Shown here in pieces: positions 1 through 7,515 of a stretch of DNA of 64,000 bases; within the stretch, counting starts at the first letter, position 1; each line of letters opens with the position of its first letter. Origin of the DNA: Mesorhizobium opportunistum WSM2075 (GTDB lineage: Bacteria; Pseudomonadota; Alphaproteobacteria; Rhizobiales; Rhizobiaceae); assembly GCF_000176035.2 (NCBI RefSeq), contig NC_015675.1, positions 6,762,001-6,826,000 on the forward strand. Reading direction: 5' to 3'. Position numbers and translations under genes: made by a program. Below the pieces are notes generated by a model. It did no database searches. It was not told the origin of the DNA and saw only the letters and a program-made list of their open reading frames with translations.

Positions 1-155
1 CCTCGGCATTCCTTTGTTTGACGCGCATGAACTCATTCGATCGGGCCAAAAACGACTTTGTTGGCATCGAACATCACCGAAGCGGAGGTTCAAGAATTCA
101 GAGATGGGGGTGCAAAAGCCAAAGCCGAAAGCGGACGCGCCGCTGCAAGGCGGTG

Positions 156-401
156 CTACTTAGCACCTCGATTGTTGTTGTGTGCACTTTCCTGATTTTT
201 GCTGCGAAGGATGTTGCGGTCGTCCGGGTCGACGAGGTCGGGCGGGTCGCTTCTGATATCCGACCCCTTCCGGCGCGCCTCGCGCTCGGCAGCCGATTGC
301 TTCAGGTCCGCCTCGGCGTCGAATTCCTTGGGCGCGTTTTTCGTGTTCTCGCGCTCCTCGATGATGCGCATTTGCTGCTCACGGATTCTGCGTCCGGTCA
401 T
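156..401 (-). CDS. Small charged hypothetical protein, probably stress-regulated
   Basis: An 81-residue, highly charged protein beginning MTGRRIREQQMR. It is rich in Arg, Glu and Asp and has no hydrophobic segment, so it is probably a small cytosolic protein. I chose the ATG at 401 because an AGGAGA ribosome site lies about 7 bases upstream. An EcfG-type promoter (427-452) sits immediately upstream, leaving a short leader. I recognise no family, and function is unknown. Bases 1-155 to its left hold nothing I can support. Confidence 0.6.
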   Translation of the reverse strand: MTGRRIREQQMRIIEERENTKNAPKEFDAEADLKQSAAEREARRKGSDIRSDPPDLVDPDDRNILRSKNQESAHNNNRGAK

Positions 402-426
402 CGCTTTCTCCTGTGCTTTTATTGCT

Positions 427-452
427 AACGGCAATTGGGACTGTGTCGTTCC
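427..452 (-). promoter_or_regulatory. Putative EcfG-type stress promoter
   Basis: On the minus strand the sequence reads GGAAC, 17 bases, then CGTT. This matches the published alphaproteobacterial EcfG consensus GGAAC-N16/17-cGTT. It lies about 25 bases upstream of the start at 401. Matching is by eye only. Confidence 0.6.
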
Positions 453-533
453 GGCTGCGTGCGAGGAGTTTTTATCGTTCTGGATTTGATAAGTGCTCAG
501 GCGCCGGTTCGGTTCTGAACGACAACAGATCGC

Positions 534-1703
534 CTAGGACGAGAATGACTGTCCAGGCAGGCGGCGCTTAGCTTGCAGGACGACGGTATAGCGCGTGATC
601 AGGCCTTCCTCGGGATCGTCTCCCTGGAAGTGGATGTCTGCGGCCTCCGGAGGCCTGCAATCTTTCCCGTACTGCTTGACGGCGGACACGCGGACGGTTC
701 GGATTTCCGGATCCGCGTTCATCAGTTCTATTGCAGCGAGCTCGGCCGAGCTGCTGCCGCCGACCCGCCAACTGGCCTCGAGCACGCCCGACCGCCAAAT
801 GCCGGACGAGTCGATCCCTTGGCCGACATCGTATTTGCGTCGCGAGGCAAAAAATCCGGGGTAATTGGCCATGGCCGCGTCGTACGCTTGCGCCTGCTCG
901 ACGGCCAGCTCCAGCGTGAGCGGATGGTCCGAATTCTGAAGTGCCCGCCAACCACCACGCAGAACGTTCAGATGAGAGGCGCCATAGACGGCCTGACCTT
1001 TGTTGTCGAGAGTCGTCGTCTGGGTGCCATGGTAGCCGACTTCGATTTCATTGATTCTCGTTATGCCAACGCTCAGCGTGATGATGGCGTGAATATTCGT
1101 TTCGAGCACAAGCCCACACGCTTCCAGATCAGACGAGGAAAAACGCTCCATCAGCCTCTCGAAGTCACGAAACGTCGTCGCGACGACTTGGCCACTGCCC
1201 CGCGACAAAAGCGGGGGCTTGAGACGAACCGGACCACGCCTGAGCAGACGTTCTGCTGCTCGCAAAGCATCCGATCGCGAGAAAACAGTATAGCCAGGTA
1301 GCACAGCCATGCAGGTGGCTTCGCCGAACTGTGAGCGCCATCCATTCGGTCGGTCGGCTGAACCGTCGAGGAGTGGGTGCGTTATGGCCTTGGTCTTTAC
1401 GAAATGCCACGGCACAACCCCGCCATAGAGGTGTTCTGGTCCACGAATTCCCAAGCGGGCTGCATCGGCCGCAAGCAGGCTATCGTCAGGGACAAAATAG
1501 TGGTTCCCCGCCTTGTTGGTGACGCCTGCGACATCCTCTCTGAAGGAAAATCCCTTGAGACGAGCGATGGCGCGAGCGACGGTCCCGATCACCGATAGCT
1601 CGTGGGCGCGGATCGGTTCACCCGCTGGTGCTCGGAAAGCAACGACCACGCCGGTTGCCTCGGTCAACATGTCGAAATGCACGCGGTTGTCGCGGTCTGA
1701 CAT
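534..1703 (-). CDS. DUF3182 family protein (ATP-grasp-like)
   Basis: About 389 residues matching the DUF3182 family by recognisable conserved stretches: YGGVVPWHFVKTKAITHPL, the GPVRLKPP segment, LSVG, YHGTQTTTLDNKGQAVYG, YPGFFASRRKYDVGQG and SGVLEASWRVGGSSSAE. The family is often labelled biotin-carboxylase-like, but its reaction is unknown; an ATP-grasp fold is an inference from that label. I use the ATG at 1703 because the conserved region begins just after it. An alternative GTG at 1745 overlaps the stop of the upstream small gene as GTGA and would add 14 residues. Such genes often sit with stress-related small genes in rhizobia, as here. Confidence 0.85.
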   Translation of the reverse strand: MSDRDNRVHFDMLTEATGVVVAFRAPAGEPIRAHELSVIGTVARAIARLKGFSFREDVAGVTNKAGNHYFVPDDSLLAADAARLGIRGPEHLYGGVVPWHFVKTKAITHPLLDGSADRPNGWRSQFGEATCMAVLPGYTVFSRSDALRAAERLLRRGPVRLKPPLLSRGSGQVVATTFRDFERLMERFSSSDLEACGLVLETNIHAIITLSVGITRINEIEVGYHGTQTTTLDNKGQAVYGASHLNVLRGGWRALQNSDHPLTLELAVEQAQAYDAAMANYPGFFASRRKYDVGQGIDSSGIWRSGVLEASWRVGGSSSAELAAIELMNADPEIRTVRVSAVKQYGKDCRPPEAADIHFQGDDPEEGLITRYTVVLQAKRRLPGQSFSS

Positions 1704-1741
1704 TTTTGTTCGCCCGGAAAGTCGCAGCCCGGACGTCCCAG

Positions 1742-1996
1742 TCACGGCTCGTCAATGTCTCGCCTCGACGGGTTCTGCGAGGTGACGAGCTCTTCCTCGT
1801 CGTCCGGCAGTGGCTCGTCGCTGACCGGATGCGCATCCTGGTCATTTCCGTCGAGCGCTCGCTTCTTCTTGGGCCGACGAGGAAAATCGTCGCCCGTCGG
1901 CGCGGATCCCGGCAGCGTCCCGCTTTCTTTGATCGCGCTGCCCTCTTGCCGTTCGACTTCCGATTTCTCGGACGCATTTGTACGCTTCCTACGCAT
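1742..1996 (-). CDS. Small acidic/basic hypothetical protein
   Basis: An 84-residue, low-complexity charged protein beginning MRRKRTNASEKSEVE and ending with an acidic stretch (DEPLPDDEEELV). Its stop overlaps the alternative GTG start of the downstream DUF3182 gene as GTGA, so the two are probably cotranscribed. No family recognised and the ribosome site is weak. A possible EcfG promoter lies at 2101-2125. Confidence 0.5.
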   Translation of the reverse strand: MRRKRTNASEKSEVERQEGSAIKESGTLPGSAPTGDDFPRRPKKKRALDGNDQDAHPVSDEPLPDDEEELVTSQNPSRRDIDEP

Positions 1997-2100
1997 CGTC
2001 AGCTGCCTGTCTGCGCCTGCTGCGCAACGATGATGAAGGTCACTGCCAGTATGGTTTCGCTCTCACTGCCACCGTTGGCATTCTCCTTTGCAGCATAAAC

Positions 2101-2125
2101 AACAGTTTCACAAAGCCGCTGTTCC
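2101..2125 (-). promoter_or_regulatory. Weak EcfG-type promoter candidate
   Basis: The minus strand reads GGAAC-N16-TGTT, one base off the cGTT element. It lies about 105 bases before the 84-residue gene that leads into the DUF3182 gene. Weaker than the other candidates because of the mismatch and the long leader. Confidence 0.35.
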
Positions 2126-2211
2126 ATTCCACGAAAGCGGCCATGAGCGGCCCAGCGCGAGACCGGCGCGCTCAGCCTGGAGGCTTCCACCTCTCGCGCC
2201 GCGCAATCCCA

Positions 2212-2236
2212 GGAACAAGCAGCAGCCACGCGGGTT
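2212..2236 (+). promoter_or_regulatory. Putative EcfG-type stress promoter
   Basis: GGAAC (2212-2216), 17 bases, then GTT (2234-2236), that is GGAAC-N16-gGTT. It is placed about 35 bases before the peroxiredoxin-like gene at 2271, as expected for a promoter with a short leader. Confidence 0.6.
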
Positions 2237-2270
2237 CGGTACATGTCCCAAACACATAGGAGAATTCCGG

Positions 2271-2915
2271 ATGAGACAGGATATATCGGCTGGAGCGAAA
2301 TTCCCGGATTATGTTCTTCCCGACCACACCAAGACAGCTCGGCGCCTATCGGATCTGCAGGGCGACCAGCTTATGGTCATTGTGCTGACGCGTGGCTCAT
2401 TCTGCCCGAAGGATCGTCGGCATATGCTCGAGCTCGTGCGCTTCCATCCGCAGTTCGTCGTCGGCTACACCCAACTTGTCACCATCACAACGGACGACTG
2501 GCATACCACGAACAACTACCGCCAGCAGACCGCGGCCTCGTGGCCGTTCCTCTATGACGAGGAGCGGATCGTACAGAAGGATCTGGACATCAAGGAATAT
2601 ACTGACACGTCGCACGACGTGATGATCCCGCACACAATCGTGCTCGGCCGCGATCTGAAAGTGTTTAAGATCTACAACGGCTATTACTATTGGGGACGAC
2701 CGGCGGTCTCGGAGTTGCACGCCGATCTGCGCGAGTTGGCGCGCCAGACCTATCGCGATTGGGACATTACCGAACCCGAACTGCGGCAGAAATGGAAAAC
2801 CGGCGACAAATCAGACTTCTATCCCTATGGAGACAATTCAATCTCAATGGACGAGCTGATGCTACAAATGGCGGGGGCAGTCGATCAATTCGCTGGCCGA
2901 TCTGACAAAGGGTGA
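2271..2915 (+). CDS. Peroxiredoxin-like protein with one cysteine
   Basis: A 214-residue thioredoxin-fold protein of the AhpC/TSA (redoxin) type. The N-terminal segment GAKFPDYVLPDH is the usual peroxiredoxin opening, and the peroxidatic motif is T-R-G-S-F-C at residues 40-45. Cys45 is the only cysteine I find, so any resolving thiol must come from a partner (1-Cys type), or the protein may not be a peroxidase. IPHTIVLGRDL resembles the strand and cis-Pro region of redoxins. The start at 2271 follows AGGAG by about 7 bases; the open frame extends further upstream but without a site. It is monocistronic, behind an EcfG-type promoter, which fits a stress role. Confidence 0.8.
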   Translation: MRQDISAGAKFPDYVLPDHTKTARRLSDLQGDQLMVIVLTRGSFCPKDRRHMLELVRFHPQFVVGYTQLVTITTDDWHTTNNYRQQTAASWPFLYDEERIVQKDLDIKEYTDTSHDVMIPHTIVLGRDLKVFKIYNGYYYWGRPAVSELHADLRELARQTYRDWDITEPELRQKWKTGDKSDFYPYGDNSISMDELMLQMAGAVDQFAGRSDKG

Positions 2916-2936
2916 AATCGTTCGCCCGCGATTTCA
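2913..2936 (+). terminator. Possible hairpin after the peroxiredoxin-like gene
   Basis: An 8-bp perfect stem (TGAAATCG / CGATTTCA) with an 8-base loop starts at the stop codon of the gene. There is no T-run after it, so it is a weak terminator or an mRNA-end hairpin. Confidence 0.3.
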
Positions 2937-3031
2937 AGCAACTCGTTTCTTAGCCCAGCACAGCCACGGCAATGGCCCCGCGCGAGCATTCGGAGTCAGA
3001 AGCAAACCCGCCAGACAACCCGGGAAGCGGT

Positions 3032-3253
3032 TCACCGCCGGTGTGCAGGGCGCGTGTCGCCTTTTCTCTCCGGATCATGGCTATGATGACGGTCGCGCTC
3101 GCCGCCACCACCGGAGACCCCGCTATGGCTGCGCTGATCGGAACTCGCCGTCGGTTTTCTGATCTTCAATGGAGCTTTGGCGTTCTCGTGAGCTGCGCCC
3201 GGGCCGCCTTGTCTTACGCTCGCGGGCGTCTTGCTGGATGTCGACATGTTCAA
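3032..3253 (-). CDS. Small hydrophilic hypothetical protein
   Basis: A 73-residue Ser/His/Arg-rich protein beginning MNMSTSSKTPASVRQGG (an internal ATG at 3247 is an alternative start). Its ATG overlaps the stop of the gene at 3250-3435 as ATGA, the usual sign of translational coupling, which is the main support for it. No known domain and no membrane segment. Probably cotranscribed from the EcfG-type promoter at 3464-3489. Confidence 0.5.
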   Translation of the reverse strand: MNMSTSSKTPASVRQGGPGAAHENAKAPLKIRKPTASSDQRSHSGVSGGGGERDRHHSHDPERKGDTRPAHRR

Positions 3254-3435
3254 CGGTCCTGCTGACTACGCTGTGGAGTGACGTTCACCCTGGTATTGCC
3301 CTGGTGCCCGCGTTTCTCCGGATCTTGAACTGGAGATCCGCCCTTGCTCTTCTGATCAAGCGGCGCCTGTTTCGGGTCGCCGGGACCCTTTGGGCTTTGG
3401 TTCCCGGGAGGTGTGGGTGGTGCTTTGCCGGTCAT
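3250..3435 (-). CDS. Small Pro/Lys-rich hypothetical protein
   Basis: A 61-residue protein beginning MTGKAPPTPPGNQSPKGPGD. It is Pro, Gln and Lys rich and predicted disordered. The start at 3435 is well supported by GGAAGGAGG about 6 bases upstream. An EcfG-type promoter lies 29 bases before the start. Proteins with this opening are familiar to me as uncharacterised short proteins in rhizobia; function unknown. It is the first gene of a two-gene unit with 3032-3253. Confidence 0.6.
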   Translation of the reverse strand: MTGKAPPTPPGNQSPKGPGDPKQAPLDQKSKGGSPVQDPEKRGHQGNTRVNVTPQRSQQDR

Positions 3436-3463
3436 CGAAACCTCCTTCCTGACTCGAAGCCTG

Positions 3464-3489
3464 AACGGCGAGGCCGAGGCGATGGTTCC
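3464..3489 (-). promoter_or_regulatory. Putative EcfG-type stress promoter
   Basis: On the minus strand GGAAC, 17 bases, CGTT: the same arrangement as at 427-452. It lies directly upstream of the small gene starting at 3435. Confidence 0.6.
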
Positions 3490-3727
3490 GGAGGCATCCG
3501 CGCAAAACGGCTGGCGAAATGTCACGTTGCCGACCGTAGCGGCCGTGAGCTGGATGTGAACGCCTTGCGACTGTAGTCCATGGGCGAAAGCGTTGGTCCC
3601 AATCCCGAAGCATAAGCCGGTGAAGCTCATTTGGTTAGGAACCGGCGAGCATCAGTCCCTTTGTCGTCGGTTCACAAACACCGCCGTTGCCTGCGACACG
3701 GCGGGTGTTTGTTTGCGGGAGTTGCAC

Positions 3728-3844
3728 ATGCAGTTCGGCGAAATCATTGCGAACCTATTCGTAGCGCTTCTCCTGACATGCGTGCTCGCAATCCCCTTCT
3801 CGCTGGCCGGCAGACCGCTTTGGCGGAGCGAGAAGCGAAGATGA
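3728..3844 (+). CDS. Very small single-span membrane protein
   Basis: A 38-residue peptide beginning MQFGEIIANLFVALLL, with one hydrophobic helix (about residues 5-27) and a basic C-terminus (RSEKRR), so probably a small inner-membrane protein. GGGAG precedes the ATG by about 6 bases. The longer open frame starting at 3593 has no site and a non-hydrophobic extension. No family recognised; might be a spurious frame. Confidence 0.4.
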   Translation: MQFGEIIANLFVALLLTCVLAIPFSLAGRPLWRSEKRR

Positions 3845-3996
3845 TCGTCCTCTTGCCGCCGGACGTTTGTGACCACTGCATCCGTCAGGGCACCATCTCA
3901 CCCGCGCTTGCCCGACACGTTCGATACCCGACTTTTGCAGCCTAGACCCGAGCGGGATCAATGGTTGGTTGGCTTGAGCCGTGTCTGACGAGCATT

Positions 3997-4338
3997 TCAG
4001 TGCGAAGTTTTTCGTCGTTGGCTTCCGGCCTTAAAGCCGGAAAGCTCTTGCTCCGAGCAGAGCAGCCTCGGGCGTGCCGGTTCGGAAATATCGATCTTGT
4101 CCCAGGGAATCCGATAGAGACCCTCGCGGCGCCGCAGCGCGAAGACGTCGAGCAATGCAGTGCCGATGGTCGAAGCGGACAGGCGCTCGAAAGCGGCGAA
4201 GATACCGACATGGAATTCAGTCACGACGAGGTCGTCGCCATCCTGCTCTGCGATGATCTCCTCGATATAGCCGATGCTCCTGCCGTTTTCGGACCACACG
4301 CGCCTGCCTGCCAGATGGTCGAGATTGACAGTCGCCAT
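3997..4338 (-). CDS. PRC-barrel-like protein
   Basis: A 113-residue protein beginning MATVNLDHLAGRRVWSENG. The stretch GRRVWSENGRSIGYIEEI and the later YRIPWDKIDIS are typical of PRC-barrel-like beta domains, small modules that often bind partner proteins. It is the last gene of a four-gene minus-strand operon (lipoprotein, Nramp-type transporter, PRC-like, PRC-like); only 2 bases separate it from the preceding stop. The C-terminus is basic. A role in tuning or binding the transporter is inference from context. Confidence 0.65.
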   Translation of the reverse strand: MATVNLDHLAGRRVWSENGRSIGYIEEIIAEQDGDDLVVTEFHVGIFAAFERLSASTIGTALLDVFALRRREGLYRIPWDKIDISEPARPRLLCSEQELSGFKAGSQRRKTSH

Positions 4339-4340
4339 CG

Positions 4341-4700
4341 TCAGGCTCCCGGAATCCGGCCGACGACGTGTTGGCGCAGCCAGTCCTGCCAGGCAAAGAC
4401 TTTGGTCCGGCGCACGTCGATATCGAATTCGATGTCGACCCCGATGTCGCGCACCTTGTTCCACGCGATCCGATGCGGCCGTGCCTGGCGCTTGCCGCTC
4501 AGCCTTGCCGCGAGCCGCGCGGCCCATCGCCCGGGCGCCGCGCCAAGCCGTCGCCCCAGCGCGACCGAGCCAAGTTCGATGGCAACGACCCTGGGCGGTT
4601 TTCCTTGTCTCAACTCGGCGACCAGCCCATCAACCTTGCCGATCTTGACCTGTTCGCGGTCGACGACCTGCTTGTCCAGGATATCGCGCAGCAGTTGCAT
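4341..4700 (-). CDS. PRC-barrel-like protein next to Nramp-type transporter
   Basis: A 119-residue protein beginning MQLLRDILDKQVVDREQVKIGKV. The opening L-D-K-Q-V-V-D-R-x-x-x-K-I-G-K-V-D-G-L resembles PRC-barrel domains, and HRIAWNKVRDIGVDIEFDI near residues 76-94 resembles the second barrel half. The ATG overlaps the stop of the upstream transporter gene as ATGA. Some metal-transporter families use attached PRC-like domains as cytosolic sensors; here such a domain may be supplied by separate proteins, which is inference. Confidence 0.65.
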   Translation of the reverse strand: MQLLRDILDKQVVDREQVKIGKVDGLVAELRQGKPPRVVAIELGSVALGRRLGAAPGRWAARLAARLSGKRQARPHRIAWNKVRDIGVDIEFDIDVRRTKVFAWQDWLRQHVVGRIPGA

Positions 4701-5920
4701 CAGGTGCCTCCGAATATCTGCAGCGGAATGGTCACCACCGCCAGCACGAAGCCGAGTGCGATGATGAAGATCACGGCCGTGTTCGAAACGACGCCGTTGC
4801 GGTGCTCGCCGACATAGCGGTCGTCATTCAGCAGGATAAGGAACGGAACGACGGTCAGCGGCAGGCTGGCTGCGGTCAGCGCCATTGAGAAGATGGTGAG
4901 CTTCAGGGGATCGAGACCGAGCGCTATCGGAATGGCGGCGAGGAAGAGGCTCAGCGTGTAGACGAGGCTGAAGCCGGGATCGTCGCGCGGCTTGAGATCT
5001 TCGCCCCACGTCCAGCCGAATCCCTGCGCGACAAGATAGGCTTGCTGCAACGCCACTTCGAGCGTGGCGCCGAAGCAGGCGACGGCCAGCGAAACAACGA
5101 AAAGTACGAAACCCCAGAAGCCGAATATCGGGATCAGCATCAGCGGAAGCTGGTTATAGTCGTCCACCTCGGTAACACCATTAGCGCCAAGCACCACCGC
5201 CGCCACGATCAGTACGCCCACGGAAATCGTTCCACCGAAAGTCATGCCCAGGCCAGCAATCGCCCGATTGGCGCCGAGATAGCTCTTGTCCCACTGATCC
5301 TCGATCGCGCCTGAGGAATAGAACATAAAAAGGTAGGGCGAGATCGAGGCGCCGAGAATGCTGACGGCCATGAACCAGTATTTTGCCGTGTCATGCTGCG
5401 GCAGGCTGGGCACGGCACCGGCAGCCACCCCTTTCCAGTCGGGGTGAAGCATCACGGCTGCCACGACGAGGCAGAGGGTGACGAGGCCAAGGATCGACAC
5501 GCCTTTCTCGATAAGGCCGAACGTGCCCTTCCACAACAGCAGCCACGCGAAAAACGCCACCGGCAACGCCCACCACTGGAAACCAATGCCCGTGGCAAGC
5601 TCGGCCGCAATGGCAACGCCGCCTATCTCGGCGGAGAGCACCAGGAAGTTGACCAACAAGGCTGCAAGCAGCGGCCAGATGAACGCATTGAAGCCGAACC
5701 GTTCGCGGATGCCATCGGAGATGGTATGACGGCTCACCGCGGCGAAGCGACCAGCCATCTCGACCAGAAAGATGATGCAGATGGTGCCGAGCGCGACCGC
5801 CCAGATGAGCTGGAAGCCGAACAGCGCGCCGGCCTGTGCCGCCGTCGCCATCGAACCGACCTCCAGGAAGCCGCCGACGCTGGTCACGACACCCAGCGAG
5901 ATCTCGAGCAGCTTCTTCAT
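4700..5920 (-). CDS. Divergent Nramp-family metal-ion transporter
   Basis: A 406-residue polytopic membrane protein with about 11 hydrophobic spans and the overall Nramp (MntH) pattern. In the first helix, where Nramp proteins carry the metal-binding D-P-G-N, it has E-V-G-S (GGFLEVGSMATAAQAG). In the sixth helix, where canonical members have an A/C-x-x-M-P-H type motif, it reads ASISPYLFMFYSSG. It therefore belongs to a divergent branch, and its ion cannot be assumed to be Mn2+ or Fe2+. Its ATG overlaps the stop of the upstream lipoprotein gene, and its stop overlaps the start of a PRC-barrel gene, both as ATGA, so the four genes form one tightly coupled unit. Confidence 0.8.
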   Translation of the reverse strand: MKKLLEISLGVVTSVGGFLEVGSMATAAQAGALFGFQLIWAVALGTICIIFLVEMAGRFAAVSRHTISDGIRERFGFNAFIWPLLAALLVNFLVLSAEIGGVAIAAELATGIGFQWWALPVAFFAWLLLWKGTFGLIEKGVSILGLVTLCLVVAAVMLHPDWKGVAAGAVPSLPQHDTAKYWFMAVSILGASISPYLFMFYSSGAIEDQWDKSYLGANRAIAGLGMTFGGTISVGVLIVAAVVLGANGVTEVDDYNQLPLMLIPIFGFWGFVLFVVSLAVACFGATLEVALQQAYLVAQGFGWTWGEDLKPRDDPGFSLVYTLSLFLAAIPIALGLDPLKLTIFSMALTAASLPLTVVPFLILLNDDRYVGEHRNGVVSNTAVIFIIALGFVLAVVTIPLQIFGGT

Positions 5921-6351
5921 CGTTGCGGCGCGAAATATTCGCTGTAGGCCTTGGCGAGATCGCCTTGCGCGGCACGAAGCTCCTGTTGCGCCTGGTCGGC
6001 CTGCGCGTGGTGTTCGGTCTTGACCGCGCTCGCGGCCCGGTTCGCCGCGTTCGACAACCGGCTGAAGGCAGTGCTTAACGCATCGCGCTTCGCTGGATCT
6101 GACGGAGAGGCCGACTGCACCTGCCGGGCGGCGTCGGCGAGAGTCTCGGCGAAGGATAGCAAGGCAGAAGAGGCGTAACAGGATGGCGCGGCACCCGAAA
6201 GCCAGGCATCAGTCACCATCGCGGCCGCCTGCGCCGTCGAGCTTGCAAGCTCCGTTTGCTGTTCGGCGGTGTCGGACGAAGAACAGGAGGTTAGCGCCAG
6301 TAAAAGCAGCGGTAGGCAGGCGCGGCTCAGCCGAATAACAGGGCCGACCAT
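5917..6351 (-). CDS. Putative lipoprotein, first gene of the Nramp operon
   Basis: A 144-residue protein beginning MVGPVIRLSRACLPLLLLAL. It has a lipoprotein signal with lipobox LTSC (Cys near residue 23), then an Ala/Ser/Gln-rich helical domain without recognised fold. The start at 6351 has GAGGGGAAG just upstream. The stop overlaps the transporter start as ATGA. Likely a periplasm-facing lipoprotein; linkage suggests it helps the transporter, but no function is visible. A degenerate EcfG-like site (GGAAC-N17-CTTT, 6388-6413 minus) lies upstream. Confidence 0.65.
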   Translation of the reverse strand: MVGPVIRLSRACLPLLLLALTSCSSSDTAEQQTELASSTAQAAAMVTDAWLSGAAPSCYASSALLSFAETLADAARQVQSASPSDPAKRDALSTAFSRLSNAANRAASAVKTEHHAQADQAQQELRAAQGDLAKAYSEYFAPQR

Positions 6352-6492
6352 CTTCCCCTCATTGCAATCGCTTGAAATCATGAAGATAAAGCCCGCAACC
6401 ACAGGAAAGTTCCTCCCATGTCCGGGATTTGCGGCGTCGAGGCTGGCCTGGGTTCCGTGCTGGCAGCAGGGCCTGCTTCCGACATCGTTTGG

Positions 6493-6738
6493 CTATTGTT
6501 CGGTGGCCGGGCGATCGATCATCTGCTCGCGCTGCGCGCCAGACTCCAGCCGAGGCGGACTTAGCATTGGCCCATGGCCTGCCTCCAAGAAATGCAGCTT
6601 CGTTCTGCGGAGGTGGATGAAGCGCCCGAGCGGGCGTCCAGCCAATGCCCGTCTCGCAAGCAGGTTGTTGTACAGGGCCAAGCCAACCGTTGCCGCCGCA
6701 AGCAACAGGACGGCTTTCCGTTTGGGCTTTGCGGTCAC
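6493..6738 (-). pseudogene. Truncated alpha/beta hydrolase remnant
   Basis: An 81-codon frame whose first ~53 residues look like the N-terminus of a membrane-anchored alpha/beta hydrolase: a hydrophobic anchor (AVLLLAAATVGLALYNNLLARRA), then GRFI..RRTKLHFLEAGHGP, matching the common pattern of a short strand followed by L-H-Y-x-E-x-G-x-G-P before the oxyanion His-Gly. After GHGP the expected L-L-H-G-x and the rest of the enzyme are absent; the frame runs into unrelated sequence and stops. Neighbouring frames do not restore the motif. I call it a decayed fragment, moderately sure. Confidence 0.45.
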
Positions 6739-6818
6739 GATTGCAAGGATTCGAGGGCGGGGAGTCCACCAGCAGGGCTTAACGATCCTCGGGGGCGCAG
6801 CGTCACTGATGGGCCGGT

Positions 6819-7067
6819 TCAGGCCGATCCTTTCTGGGGCAGTTCGGTCTCTTCCTCGACCTGATTGCGTAGCGCCTGGCGTCCAGATTTCGCGTTCTCG
6901 GTGTCAGCCGGCTGCTTTTGTCGATCGAGCTCATGATCCACCGTCTTGCGAGATCCCTCCACGGGATCTTCTTGCGACAAACGTTCGTCCGTCGCGGTTT
7001 GCCGGACGGGCTGACTGCTGCTAGATTCCGATCTGGCAGGATTCGCTTTCTCATTAGACTTCGTCAT
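6819..7067 (-). CDS. Small hydrophilic hypothetical protein
   Basis: An 82-residue protein beginning MTKSNEKANPARSESSSSQP, strongly hydrophilic (Ser, Glu, Gln, Lys) and probably disordered. An EcfG-type promoter (7106-7131 minus) lies about 40 bases upstream; the ribosome site is a modest AGAGAACG. Function unknown. The promoter context and similar composition to the other small proteins here suggest a general stress gene. Confidence 0.55.
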   Translation of the reverse strand: MTKSNEKANPARSESSSSQPVRQTATDERLSQEDPVEGSRKTVDHELDRQKQPADTENAKSGRQALRNQVEEETELPQKGSA

Positions 7068-7105
7068 CGATACGTTCTCTGTTTCGACGGATTATCTGTC
7101 CGCCA

Positions 7106-7131
7106 AACCTTTGGCATCGGCCTTTTGTTCC
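7106..7131 (-). promoter_or_regulatory. Putative EcfG-type stress promoter
   Basis: Minus strand reads GGAAC, 17 bases, GGTT, upstream of the small gene starting at 7067. It matches the EcfG pattern apart from the first base of the -10 element. Confidence 0.5.
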
Positions 7132-7149
7132 GGCATGCACGCAGATCCA

Positions 7150-7467
7150 TTACTGCGGGCCCTCGGCATCCTCCGAAGTCTCATGCCCAGGCTCGGCTGC
7201 TTCCAGGGCATCGATGACTGGCGCCAGTGAATTCTCCTCGCCGAGATACGCCTCCTCGTTTCCGTCGCCGGTTCTATCGAGTGCGCGCTGGATGGCATCT
7301 TCAATGTTGCCTAGCTCCTGCTCCCGCACTTCGCGCCCGTAACCGGCCGCATCGGCATCCTGCTCGAACTGCTGCGCCAGCATCGGAACGCTGACCTCGG
7401 TGTCGGCCGGCAAGTTGCCGACATTCTCCTCCAGCCAGCTGCGCAGGAATTCTTTCGTCGCATTCAT
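7150..7467 (-). CDS. DUF768 domain protein
   Basis: A 105-residue acidic protein beginning MNATKEFLRSWLEENVGNLP. The FLRSWLEENV..L opening followed by V-x-x-L-A-x-x-x-E-x-D-A-x-A-x-G and the I-x-D-A-I-x-x-A-L segment matches DUF768, a family I know chiefly from Mesorhizobium; function unknown. The start at 7467 is set by GAGGAGG about 7 bases upstream; the frame extends further upstream without a site. An EcfG-type promoter lies 24 bases before the start. The C-terminus is acidic and variable. Confidence 0.75.
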   Translation of the reverse strand: MNATKEFLRSWLEENVGNLPADTEVSVPMLAQQFEQDADAAGYGREVREQELGNIEDAIQRALDRTGDGNEEAYLGEENSLAPVIDALEAAEPGHETSEDAEGPQ

Positions 7468-7490
7468 GGAGCACCTCCTCGCAGTGAGAT

Positions 7491-7515
7491 AACCGGGCCA
7501 TGGCGCCGAGGTTCC
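7491..7515 (-). promoter_or_regulatory. Putative EcfG-type stress promoter
   Basis: Minus strand GGAAC, 17 bases, GTT (GGAAC-N16-gGTT), directly before the DUF768 gene. Confidence 0.6.

Noticed and set aside
18..428. 136-codon plus-strand frame at the left edge
   Set aside because: No ribosome site or family signal, and it overlaps the better-supported minus-strand gene at 156-401.
2972..3265. 97-codon plus-strand frame
   Set aside because: Overlaps the coupled minus-strand pair at 3032-3435, which has a strong ribosome site and a promoter; composition is shadow-like.
3637..3670. EcfG-like GGAAC before the 38-residue membrane peptide
   Set aside because: GGAAC is present, but the following GTT is at the wrong distance (about 27 bases rather than 16-18).
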